Program-made: the position numbers and the translations under genes
Source of the DNA: Chara braunii
Lineage: Eukaryota; Streptophyta; Charophyceae; Charales; Characeae
Direction of reading: 5' to 3'
DNA length: 20,177 nt
NCBI GenBank assembly: GCA_003427395.1
Contig: BFEA01000018.1
Span: 3,828,553-3,848,729, forward strand
Notes under the pieces: generated by a model
The model's database searches: none
Seen by the model: the letters and a program-made list of their open reading frames with translations, nothing else
What the model was told of the DNA's origin: nothing
Shown here: piece after piece, positions 8,768 to 18,959 of the stretch
Layout of the letters: each line of letters starts with the position of its first letter
How positions within the stretch are numbered: the stretch's first letter is position 1

Positions 8768-8953
8768 CGAGGCCGGGGGTCAAGTCCCACTAGCAGCGTT
8801 GAGCTACCTCAACAAATGAATCTGGACGTGTTTGTGGAGACGTGCAGTTCAGGAAACTCAACCCCATTTCTGCACATCTCCCCAAAAGTGTCCAGATTCC
8901 GGCGTTACGGTAGCTCAATGCTGCTAGTGGGACTTGGCCCCGGAAAAACCTCG
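8768..8953. mobile_element. snapback (hairpin) element, about 186 bp
   Basis: The left arm 8768-8847 and right arm 8870-8953 are inverted copies: CAAGTCCCACTAGCAGC and TTGAGCTACC at the left are mirrored at the right as GGTAGCTCAA and GCTGCTAGTGGGACTTG, and AATCTGGACGTGTTTG is mirrored as AAAAGTGTCCAGATT. A 22-nt loop separates them. The flanks ACAAAAAA (8760-8767) and ACAAACAA (8954-8961) could be an 8-bp duplication. It may be a MITE, or the body of a minus-strand tRNA-derived SINE. A transcript would form a long hairpin. Confidence 0.7.
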
Positions 8954-9975
8954 ACAAACAACCCGAGGAAAAACTGGGGTCTTTACCCAGCTTGGGCTAT
9001 ACTGGAAACCGGGTCCAGCGCCCCATAAAGCAATCCCTTAAACATTCAACTGGACAAGTGAAAGGAAAAGGCAATAAAGGAAGGAGGAAGGAGAGCTGGT
9101 ACCCGGTAGCGCTCCGGTAACAGCGTAGCTACGCGCTTTCACCGCGCGCAGCGCTGTTTACCTGCGAATCTCGCCGCCAAGACGGGAAGCAGGACAGTGG
9201 ACATGCCCACCCTCTCGTGGGTGGAGGCTATGCCTCATGATATCGTCTTCTTCAAACAGTCCACAGCCAGGCTAGGTTAGGACCTACTTTTCGACACGAG
9301 GCTATTGGGAAGGAGGATGGAGACGCGTGAAGTAGGCGGACACAAAACCGAGACGGATTGTCGCCCCAAGCCTAATGCTCATCGAATTTGCCTAAAGTCG
9401 GTCCTAGATATCACAATAACTCCAATCGCCATCACTATGGTAAAACCACCAAAACACAACGGTAATAAACAGTAGGTGGCGGACCACTCGCCTGGGCACA
9501 GGTAACTATATTTCATATGCCGTCGCCAATAATAGACGTAGCACAATATCGAAACTTGGATGAGCCCGCTCCAACTCGACAAGGTAGACTATGTGTTGAG
9601 GTCTAGGGTTAAAAGTAAGGAAAGAAGCGGGTAGGAAAGAGGAAGGAAGGAGAAAGCTGCTATCTTCCAAATATTAACTCTACGGTAGAATTATAACCCT
9701 ACCGACAGCACCAGACGTATTCGCCAATTACTAGAGGGACGAGAAAAAATCTCCAATTAGGAGAAGGTAGAGGTGGTCTGTACGTGGTCTCAATCTCAAC
9801 AGCAGCGTTTGAACTACCGTGTGGCAAGGAGAAGTTTCACCGATTATCAAAAAACCTGGGAGCGGCGAAGCGAGATTAGAACCAATTGGATTCAAAGGCG
9901 AGGCTGAATGTAAGAAAGGAGGAGTAGAGGACCAGATCAGACACCCCTCAATAAGGGAGAAGTGGAGTCTGACAA
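8954..9975. other. no gene seen; small dyads only
   Basis: No reading frame with a recognisable domain occurs. A GC-rich dyad (9116-9125 with 9152-9162, GGTAACAGCG / CGCTGTTTACC) and a small CCACCC/GGGTGG hairpin near 9210-9228 are visible. Purine-rich patches lie at 9059-9095 and 9630-9655. The true 5' edge of LINE-2 may fall somewhere in this stretch. Confidence 0.5.
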
Positions 9976-10238
9976 AGTGAATTGGACTGGGAAGGAAGAT
10001 GCAAGAGACCAGGAAACTATCTCCTCGTCAAGCTGGCAGAGAGGGAAACCAGGAATTGCCAAAGCAGTTATGATCTCGACGTGACATAGAGATGGTGACT
10101 GGCTGTAGGGAAAGAGGAGCGGATCAAAGATTTGTAGTGAAGGTGTAGTGGATTTAGTCGAAGTGAATTGGACAGAGGTGAAGGTTGCAAGAGACCGGGC
10201 ACCTATCTCTTTCGTCGAACTGGTAGAGAAAGTAGAGT
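9976..10238 (+). repeat. LINE-2 5' region imperfect direct repeat (period about 186 bp)
   Basis: AGTGAATTGGACTGGGAAGG...GCAAGAGACC...CTATCTCCT...GGCAGAGAGGGAAA at 9976-10051 recurs, diverged, from 10162 (AGTGAATTGGACAGAGGTGA...GCAAGAGACC...CTATCTCTT...GGTAGAGAAAG). Repeated 5' monomers that carry promoter activity are known from other L1-type elements; that role here is inference. Confidence 0.6.
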
Positions 10239-10362
10239 GCGGCGGAGATTACTAGGAAAAAGTGCCACTTGACACATATAGACCGTACTAGTGTTCCAAA
10301 GAGGGACAAACAAGACGGATATCTGAACATACGACTGACGAAACTCCGAGTATGACACAAAC

Positions 10363-13190
10363 ATGGAGATGAAAAGACATGCAAGACAAGAAGATACAAG
10401 GAACACCAGCAGGTATGTTCCCCCAGTCCGCCGAACAGAAGCAAGAGCACAACAACAAGGAGAGGGAACGGGAAGGGCCAATTCGAGCATATCAAGTGGG
10501 CAACGACTTCCTGTACTGCCAAGACAACATCAGGAAACAGTGAACGTGGTGCGGGAGTCAGTGGGTCGCTGCTATGACGAAGGCATCTGCCCAAATGACC
10601 TCGACCTCGGTGAAGTGGTGGAGGATGAAGAAGGCAGAAGATTCATGGTCAACGGAGCAGTCGACAACATCAAGGAGATTTAGTTAAAAGAGAGAACTGT
10701 AATTATGATTTTCCAGGAGGAAGCAAGACAACTATCGAAAGAGGACCTGGTCAGAGCATACGAAGATGGTTGGATGACACCGAAAATCTTTGACTGAGAC
10801 ACAAGGAGGGGCATAATTCGTTTTGAGGGCCAGAACGTTATCTCGTATGTAGCCAAGACGAAGAAAGTGGCAGGGTGGTTGTTGAAGAGGGGGGAAGAAA
10901 AACTGAAGCTGGGTTCAAAGGAGTATCTCACGACATTCAAACCTTGGATCCCACGCCAAGAGTTACGTGACCTGCGATTGCAAGAAGCGGAATCCAACTT
11001 CTGGATAGTTGCCCTGCGAGTACAACTTGATGCATACTACTACATGTTAGGAGCAGTCAGGCGGGTGTTTGGAGAGGTGAAGGTGATGCATCCTCCGGAG
11101 TATGACAGAACGAGACCAAAATTGATGAATGTCAAATTAGACATGCACCCTGACACGAGATTTAATGTGGATGACAATCTGGTGATAGAGTTTTCGAAAG
11201 GAGAAAGGTGGAATGTGGAGATCGCAACGCCTTACACCGATTGGTGTAGAACGTGTAAATGGTACTTTCACACGGAGGAGAACTGCCCGAGGACGAGACA
11301 AGATGAAGAAGGAAGAAGAGTTGGGGGCCCAAGAGATGGAGGTCATAAAGAGCGATTCCTGCAGCACATCCTAAGTAGGAATCAACAAGCAAGTGGAGAA
11401 ACAGGTGCAGCGCAAGGACACGGTCACACAAGAACTCAAGGAAGCCAAGAAGGTGGTAGGCAGGACCACAAACAAGCGTGAGTAACCCAACAATCAGACC
11501 ATGCAGGGTGGGCTCCAAGCCACACGAGTCGAATGGCAATCCAGGATCAATTCCGCTTGGAACCACACAACACAAGGTTGGATGTGAACAGAGGACAGGA
11601 GGGTCAGGAATGGGTATCCAGGGAAGTGCAACAGGGGGGTGCCAGGGATTCTACACACAGTAGAAGTGGAGACTGGAGGAATGGAGAACACATGGCCCCA
11701 CTACCATACTTGCCCCCAGGGCCACACTGAAGAAATTGGCCAATCACACCATTCGGAAATCCCTGAGTCTTCGAGACCAGCGAGGGAACCAGAGTGGAGA
11801 AGGTAGTTTATCGGACGACAAAGTTATGATGGGTTCAAGGGTCTGCAACAACGGCCAGCGGAGGCACACGGCTTCCATCAGGAGTTTCAGCAAGTCGCAA
11901 TGCAAGGCAGACCAGAAAACAGTCAAAGAGAAGGCTTTGGTCTCGAGTTACACATACCAGGGACGCAGCAGCATCAGATCCCTGCAATTCCCCCTGGTCA
12001 CCCCAAGGCCCGATACCCATCGAGCACTTACGACTGGAGACCATGGGCTTAGCAACAGTTGATGCTGGAGCCAGGCCAACCAGATAAGACAAAGTGGGAA
12101 GAACAGTCAGAATACAGAGAAGGCAAGGGATATATCGGACAACAGGAGACAACAATGGGAAGAAGAAGAAGGAACAGGGCGATGCGGCATGTGTGGGTGG
12201 AAGAAGAGACAAGGAGGCAATAGGATACCAGTTCCGGCGAAGGAAGGGGACACAGCAGAGACAGGACAACCCAGAGGTGGGGGGATAAGTGCGACATGGA
12301 AAACACTCCTGAAAGGCCAACATTCAAGGCTCCTGAGGATGCCCTTCAAGAAGAGTTGTCAAAGACATCAATCTCCTCCCGTTCTCGAGTCCGCATGGAT
12401 AGTGAAGTGGGAGTCAGTTAGTTGGGCAGCGAGCACTCTTCATCGTCGATGGAAAGCTCAACGAACTTAAGACTACAAGCACGGGAAGGAAAAGGGATAA
12501 TGCCTGGTCAGCTGGTGGTTTGAAACCGAAGGGCTGACACAGTACACAGGGACCAAGCTGACTTGGTTAAGCGAAAATAGTGCCACTTGTCTGCACTCAA
12601 GCGCAGGATGGGGCTCATTTCCTTGCGTTGTCGGACAAGGCGGGCGGCTCCTTCATTCCATCTGAAGAAGTGGAGAAAGCACCCACTCCAACAATGATCT
12701 TACAGGCCATAAGGAGGCTATATGGAGACCATATTCCAGTGCCGATCATTCCCAGATCCTCCATGATCAACATCATCTCTGGTACCTCCCAAGGGTATCA
12801 CAAATTCTACTTTCCCCTGTGAGATGCACAGATTCTCCCAGATTCAGTAGAAGCTCTGACGTAGACAGGTGTCCGTTAGCACAACATCAACATGGTGAGG
12901 GGAAGAAATGCACAAGAGTTGGAACAGATTGGTGTGTTCCATGAGGTCAGTGGCCTGATCCCACTCAACGTGAATGAAAAGTTGCCAGCCAAAGAAAATT
13001 TTCACTCAAACTTCATGTCGTTTATGTTGAATAAGGACTGGAAAGACATGTCTCAATCAACAACTGTTCGAAGTAGCTCTCGAAAAAGCATCCGGTCCAG
13101 CTCAATGCCACAAGCTGAGACACCAGGGAGAGCAGGGAACCAACATCATCTCAAAACAGAACAAGAAGACCCAAGCCGCATCCAACAATA
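10363..13190 (+). pseudogene. LINE-2 ORF1 relic (DUF4283-like, CCHC knuckle)
   Basis: From ATG 10363 the frame is broken by TAG 10681 and TGA 10795, then open from 10798 to TGA 11479. Conserved with LINE-1: RAYEDGW (about 10756), FKPWIPRQELRDL (about 10938), the WIVALRVQL block (about 11000-11030), and a CCHC knuckle at 11245-11286 with canonical spacing (C-x2-C-x4-H-x4-C). About 120 N-terminal codons here have no counterpart in LINE-1, which lacks that part. The linker is Gln/Gly-rich where LINE-1's is Arg/Glu-rich (about 11300-12500) and breaks into several frames. The C-terminal domain (VPLVCTQAQDG) reappears at 12574-12820, and more coding sequence runs to 13190. Role: nucleic-acid binding partner of ORF2. 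Not functional. Confidence 0.75.
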
Positions 13191-14703
13191 AGCGAACACT
13201 CAACAAATTAATGGACAAACTTAAAATAGCTTCATGGAACATGTGAGGGTTGGGAGACACGGGCGGGTGGTTTAAGCGAAGAAGGCTGAAAAGTTGGTTG
13301 CACGAATGCAAACCCTGTTGGAGTTGGCTGAGGACTTGCTCCTTACGACCCAGGTTATACCTGGCAATCCCACATACAGCGCCAAAGGAGTGTGGTAACC
13401 AAGCGAAGGCTAGATTACTTCTTGACTGCCAACTCAATCATAGAAGGAGTCACAATGGTACAACAGATCTGCAATCCGCTGTCAGACCACAAACCGGTGA
13501 TAGCTGACATAAAACTGCGAACGAGGAAGAGGATTCTTCAGACTGAATACTCATACCTTAGAGGATCCTGGTCTCCGAGACTGGGTGTGCCAGCACATGA
13601 GTAATTGGGAGGAGGCTAAACACCTGTTCCAGAGGACAGAGGATTGGGCAGACGACGGAATGGCTATAATCTCAACGATACTCAACATCAGCTCCAGGAT
13701 CCTGGCAAAGTCTAGAAACCAAAAGGAAGCGGCGGGTAAACGGATGGTGGAAGAAGCCGAAGAGAGAATGGAGGGCCACCCAATTTCAGCGCTGGCCTGG
13801 GCTGCAAAAAGAGAAAGGAGGTTAGAGGAGTGGGAAAACCTGCAAACAGAAAAGGAAAGAAGATGGACTGAGTTGTTGAAGGAGAAGGGCATAAAGACAA
13901 GCGACAAGATGAACAAGGAGACATTTCAGAAACTCCTACCTAGAAGGTCGATGCAGCAGATGGTGGAGTTGAGGCACCTGTTTGATGAAACAGCCCCAGC
14001 AACCTCTACAGCGTCCGGAATGTTGGACGACGCCAAGATGTACCACGAGGATATACTCACAATGCGTATACCACAGGATGGGGTGGACACCGATCTCACA
14101 GACGTTTTGAACTTCTGGGAAGATACCCAAGTGAGGGTAGCAGCAGCAGCAAGACCAGACTTGGACAGGCCGATCACCATCGAAGAAACTACGCAAACAC
14201 TAAAGTTCATGGCAAGATGAAAGTCCCCAGGGATAGACGGTCTGGCAGTGAAATTCTATGCTAAGTGTTGGGAGATGGTGGGCCCCTTGCTAGTGAAGTT
14301 TTTCAATGGTGTGCTGATGGGAGGGAGACTAGGCAAGAGGATGACAATGGAGTGATTTCGGTCCTTTTTAAAAAGGGGGACAAGGCGGATGTGCGAAACT
14401 GACGCCCAACCTCCTTCCTAAATGTGTCATACAAAATCTTGGCCAAGACACTAGCAAGAAGGTTGGGGAGGTACCTACCTGAGTTGGTAGAGAAAGACCA
14501 GGGAGCCTTCGTTCGAGGGAGATCCATCTTCAACAACATTGCGACAACAATCGAAGTTCTGGAGGTAATATAAGCGGAGAACCTTGACACAATAGTGCTC
14601 CTGCTAGACCTGGAAAAGGCTTATGACAAGGTAGGGTGGACGTTCGTCATGACCACTCTAAGACATATGGGCTTTGGTGAGGGTTTTTGCAAGTGGGTGG
14701 TAG

Positions 14704-14873
14704 CCCTGTACATTTTCTTCACCTTAACGGTTATGGTAAACGAGCATCTTTCTCAGCCTTTCAACATCACGAGATCGTAGATGCCCCGCCCTGTACATTT
14801 TCTTCACCTCAACGGTTATGGTAAACGAGCATCTTTCTCAGCCTTTCAACATCACGAGATCGTAGATGCCCCC
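14704..14873 (+). repeat. 85-bp tandem duplication inside the LINE-2 RT
   Basis: CCCTGTACATTTTCTTCACC... at 14704-14788 recurs almost perfectly at 14789-14873 (one T/C difference is evident). It lies between RT motifs A and B. Eighty-five is not a multiple of three, so it shifts the frame. The near identity of the copies against the old age of the element points to a comparatively recent duplication. Confidence 0.88.
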
Positions 14874-15979
14874 CGGCCCCCTTGCTGTTCGTTCTCCAGA
14901 TGGAGGTCCTCCTAAACCGAGTCAAAAAACATCAGTTGATCAAAGGTCTCACGCTGAACGACACAGTGGAGTGCAGAGTTAAGGCGTTAGTGGATGGCCT
15001 GTTTGCAGTCTGTGAGAACACCGTGCCAGCAATGACATCCTTAAAAGTGTCATGCAAGAGTACTCCTTTCTATCAGAAACGTCCGTCAATTGGGCCAAGT
15101 CCTCATGCCTATTGCCAACCTAGTTCAAGTTGAGCGTAGAGTGGGGAATGAAAAGAATAGAAGAAGGGGAGGAAGAAAGATTTATCGGTGTGCCGATCAG
15201 CCTGCAGGTGGGGTGTTCCTCACATGGCCTATCCCTTCAAAGTCGGATAGCAGCCAGACTGTGTATGTGGGGCCTACATGGCATCTCTCACTGATAGGAC
15301 GGGCGTTGGTGGCAAATGTAGCATTATTCTCAATCCTCTGGTTCATATGTACTGTAAAAGAAATGGCAGTTGACATCCTTAGGACTGTTCACAAACTGCT
15401 TGTCGTTTCCTCAGGAAACCGCACGCAAAGAAGGAAGAAGGACTCATGACAAACGTGGCATGGGAGCTTTTAACCTTCCTACGTGCACAAGGATGACTAG
15501 GTCTATGAGAGTCATCGCGAAAGAATCAAGCGCAACTCAGATCATGGGTGTGCAAGGCTGCAATAGTAGAAATCAAGGAGGACTGGGTCCTCCTAGCAGA
15601 GAGACTGTTGATGAGGGAATGAAACCTCAATAGGTCGGAGGATGTCTGGGTGGGTTTCTTCATGGACTCCTTCACAAGGACATATCCAAAGTCAATGTTC
15701 TGGAAGGCAATCTTGAAAGCTTGAAAGAACCTCGCGTCGGATATCCCAACATCTCCGCAGACCAAAGAAGAGTTGTTGGCCCAACATTTTTTTGAAAATC
15801 CCCGCATATGTACACAAGAGGGGACTCTTCTCCTTGCGGATGACTCGACAGACTCCTTTAGTCTTGCCTGGATGAGGAAAAGCGTTTCCAGAATTCGTGA
15901 CATCTGGTCTTCACTGCTGGGACAATGGGTACCACAGACGGAGCTCAAAAATCGCCTGAATGGTCTTAGACGGGTGGGA

Positions 15980-16381
15980 CAACAAAACAATTCCCGCAAA
16001 AAATGAAAGTTGAAAAAACATTGTAAAAAAAAAAAATCCTTAATATTTATAGATTATCATTTCAATGTTCATCCAATTCTAAAATTTTCAGTTTTATTTG
16101 ATAAGTTTCAGTCTAAATATGAGTTTTCTCTCCCAACTACATCATTTGTTCAAGATGGAATGAAAGCCTAGATGAGTTTATTAAATGTTTTAATTAAACT
16201 TTCATTCTACTACAACAAATATCTTATAATTTAGATTGGATTAATCTATTTATTACTTAAATTAGTAAGAAGGAAAATTTTAAAATTGGAATGATATTTT
16301 TTAAGATGGAATGAAAATTTAAAATTTAGAATGTAATTTTACTATAGAATGATTATTTAATTCTGGAAATTTTTTCTGTTG
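15980..16381 (+). mobile_element. AT-rich foldback MITE, copy A (internally deleted)
   Basis: It starts CAACAAAACAATTCCC and ends GGAAATTTTTTCTGTTG (reverse complement CAACAGAAAAAATTTCC), so the termini are inverted repeats of about 17 bp. The body matches copy B (17086-17608) in the same order, but about 120 bp of the centre and right arm are missing near 16250. It interrupts LINE-2 between the RT connection region and the AAI segment at about 16403. No clean target duplication is readable. Confidence 0.8.
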
Positions 16382-16451
16382 GAGAGAACTGGAACATGCA
16401 GCGCGCGGCCATCCCTCAAGACTGACTTAACATCACCTGGTTCAATGACTC

Positions 16452-16847
16452 ACTTCAATTAACTTTTTATCACCCTATTCCGATTGCCTCTTCCCCTCAT
16501 GGTAATGCAAAAGTTTGTTTTTAGATTATGATGAGGGTTCCTGAGTAGGGATATGGCTTTAGAATGTGATGGGCAGTTAATTCCCTCAGTTGAGAGCAAT
16601 CAATACTGCCCATTAGGCTAAAAGGTGCGTGCCTACGTGTCGGTTCATTACCACTCAGGCTTATAGTACGAGAGACACGTGACATGTTTATATGATCTAT
16701 GGTTGTTTATAGAAACGCTGGACCCGCTTTCTAGCAGGTGTTGCTTCCCACCAATAGATGGAGCCTCCCCGATCATGCTAGCGATGTCTGCTCTTATCAG
16801 CACCCCTAGCATTTACTCGGGTTATTTAAAAAAAAAAAAAAAAAAAA
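16452..16847 (+). mobile_element. poly(A)-tailed retroposon nested in LINE-2
   Basis: LINE-2 coding homology stops near 16451 (...ITWFNDS) and resumes at 16848 (WLDILGSENVDP against LINE-1 YWKSLLKEESDP). The intervening ~395 bp has no protein match and ends in 20 A (16828-16847). CTGGTTCAATGACTC (16437-16451) and CTGGCTTGACATCTT (16848-16862) could be a decayed target duplication. It is a SINE, a truncated LINE 3' end or a processed transcript; the sequence alone does not decide which. Confidence 0.55.
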
Positions 16848-17085
16848 CTGGCTTGACATCTTGGGCTCGGAAAATGTAGATCCAACAGGCACTTGGTACG
16901 TTGCAGAGGACCAGGAGAAAGATAACGTGGCACGAAAGGTGACAAAGATTATGCCAAATGTCAGTGGCTTTAGACGAGTGAAGGAATGAAAATGGGAGAA
17001 TCAGGGGAACAAATTGACAGTTTTGGGAGTGGGCTCTATTCAGAAGTGGAAAAATCTGCCACAAATCCGAGTTATGGAAGGACAA

Positions 17086-17608
17086 CAACAGAAAAAATTC
17101 CCACGAGAAATAAAAGTTGAAAAAACATTCCATAAAAAAATAATCCTTCATATTTATAAATTATCATTCCAATGTTCGTCAAATTCTAAAATTTTCAGTT
17201 TTAATTAATAAGTTTTCGTCTAAATATGAAATTTTCCTTCCAACTACATCTATTTGTTCAAGATGGAATGAAAGTCTGGACGAGTTTATGAAATATTTAA
17301 ATTAAACTTTCATTCTACTACAAGAAACATCTTCTAATTTAGATTGGATTAACCTATTTATGACTGAAAATCCTTACTTAGAATGACTGTCCAATTAAAA
17401 TATTTTATGAACTCATCCACACTTTCATTCCATCTCCAGCATGCAGTTCAAATAAGAAGGGATACCCCATTCTTGGAAGAAAAGTTTTCAAGTAAGACAA
17501 AAAAAAATAAAATTGGAATGATATTTTTTAGGATGGAATGAAAATTTAAAATTTAGAATGTAATTTCACTATAAAATAATTATTTAATTATGGGAAATTT
17601 TTCCGTTG
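17086..17608 (+). mobile_element. AT-rich foldback MITE, copy B (full length, 523 bp)
   Basis: The left terminus is CAACAGAAAAAATTCCC; the right terminus GGAAATTTTTCCGTTG is its inverse with small changes. The whole element folds on itself: 17262-17303 (GATGGAATGAAAGTCTGGAC...) pairs with 17393-17434 (...ACTTTCATTCCATC), and CATTCCA, TTTTC and CTTCCAA motifs are spaced similarly along both arms. It is non-coding and strongly AT-rich against the ~50% GC LINE around it. Long inverted arms with possible 8-9 bp flanking duplications would suit a Mutator- or hAT-derived MITE; the class is not settled. Confidence 0.85.
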
Positions 17609-18136
17609 AAGAAACCAAGAGCACACAAAAATCCTTCATCTTGATTGGCAGGCGTACCTTCAGGCAACTGTGGATTGATCCGCTGGCCTTGAGCTAGAAC
17701 AGATCGAACACAGAGAACCACTCGACCCCTCTGCTGCCCCTGCTAGAGTACAACGTGAGAGGAGGCTACAGTCTTGCCTCTAAGGCAGCCATAACACCGA
17801 CATCAGTTACTGTATCCAAGTGGGAAACGGTCCTGGGGACAATTTTAGCAACCTATGGGGAACCCTGTGTGTAATGCCTAATGGCAAACAAGTGAGTATC
17901 CTCTGGCTATTGTCCCTGCTGGTTACCCCATCAGCTGTTTGGTTTCTGAGTCGGGGGGTAGCTGGGTTGCACCAGATGCCGCTGACCCTTTGAATCCACA
18001 AGGCACCTATGGTGGGATTGCCCAACATCCAAGCGTGTCTGGAGATGGTGGGAACTCCACTGAAAGGAAATGGGGAAGGTCAACTCAATTCGGACGAGAA
18101 CTGGGCTTTGCTGGACTTTCTCCCCACAGGGATGAA

Positions 18137-18656
18137 CAACATAAAAATTTCCTGGAATTAAATAATCATTCTGGAGTAAAATTACATTCTAAATTTTAAA
18201 TTTTCATTCCATCTTAAAAAATGTCATTCCAATTTTAAAATTTTCCGTCTTACTTGAAAACTTTCCTTCCAAGAATGGGGTATCCCTTCTTATTTGAACT
18301 GCATGCTAGAGATGGATTGAAAGTCTGGATGAGTTCATGAAATATTTTAATTGGGCTGTCATTCTAAGTAAGGATTTTCAGTCATAACTAGGTTAATCCA
18401 ATCTAAATTAGAAGATATTTGTTGTAATAGAATGAAAGTTTAATTAAAATATTTCATAAACTCGTCCAGACTTTCATTCCATCTTCAACAAATAGATGTA
18501 GTTGGACAGGAAAATTCATATTTAGACGGGAACTTATCAAATTAAATTGAAAATTTTAGAATTGGACGAATATTGGAATGAAAATTTATAAATATGAAGA
18601 ATTTTTTTTATGGAATGTTTTTTCAACTTTCATTTCTCGTGGGAATTCTTCTGTCA
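18137..18656 (-). mobile_element. AT-rich foldback MITE, copy C (inverted)
   Basis: This is the reverse complement of copy B along its length, including the GGGGTATCCCTTCTTATTTG and GTTTAATTAAAATATTTC segments. Its left end CAACATAAAAATTTCC and right end GGGAATTCTTCTGTC match the family termini. The flanks AGGGATGAA (18128-18136) and AGGGGAAGG (18658-18666) may be a decayed 9-bp duplication. It separates the LINE-2 zf-RVT from the C-terminal GIICEVIWTDKN segment. Confidence 0.85.
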
Positions 18657-18959
18657 AAGGGGAAGGCAGGCTGGGGCTACGTAGCTCATGCGACAAGAGG
18701 CATTATTTGCGAGGTTATATGGACAGACAAAAACATGGCGAGGTTCGAAAAACGCCCATAGTCTGACGTGGAAATCAAAGGAAGAATCAAGTTGGGCCTC
18801 AAGCCGACCATCAGAGTAGATTGGAGGAGAAAGACCAAGGCGGGGAGAGGCAGCAGGAAACAAAGGACTTGGTTTCAACGTATATGAGCTCGTCATGATC
18901 GGTTGGCGGTTTGACACTTAGAGAAGGGTTTGAAGATCTCCGACTGGATAATGAAGTAA

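Larger units (their letters stand above)
13215..18959 (+). pseudogene. LINE-2 ORF2 relic, interrupted by four insertions
   Basis: It starts KIASWNM then TGA (13244). The endonuclease has lost about 425 bp between 13292 and 13353, including the Glu and ADWN motifs, but keeps RRLDYFL and SDHKPV. RT: KSPGIDGL (14221), TGA 14218, a frameshift near 14348, FKKGDKADVRN then TGA at 14399, SFLNVSYKILAKT, QGAFVRGRSI, TAA near 14571, and motif A LLDLEKAYDKVGW (about 14601-14641). An 85-bp tandem duplication follows, then PAPLLFVLQMEVLL and motif C as VDG (14990-14998), where the second catalytic Asp is Gly. zf-RVT lies at 17869-18066: CTRCR then TGA, HLWWDC, RVWRWW. The tail at 18690-18959 (GIICEVIWTDKN...) ends at TAA 18957. 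Dead. Confidence 0.85.

Noticed and set aside
8774-8806. tRNA-like T-arm and D-arm words in the snapback left arm
   Set aside because: The order is wrong for a tRNA on this strand, and no acceptor or anticodon stem can be drawn, so it is not called a tRNA gene.
8252-9028. Frames with poly-Lys or poly-Phe runs (both strands)
   Set aside because: They are created by the poly(A) and oligo-T tracts and by MITE termini, and are not coding.
9060-9655. Purine-rich AAAGGAAGGAGG-type words as the 5' target duplication of LINE-2
   Set aside because: Similar words occur at several places and match the 3' flank (19552) only over about 11 low-complexity bases, so the call is not reliable.
15980-18656. 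LTR retrotransposon (direct repeats A and B as LTRs)
   Set aside because: The repeats are foldback elements with inverted termini, C is inverted, and LINE-2 protein homology continues between them; no gag-pol, primer-binding site or TG...CA ends.
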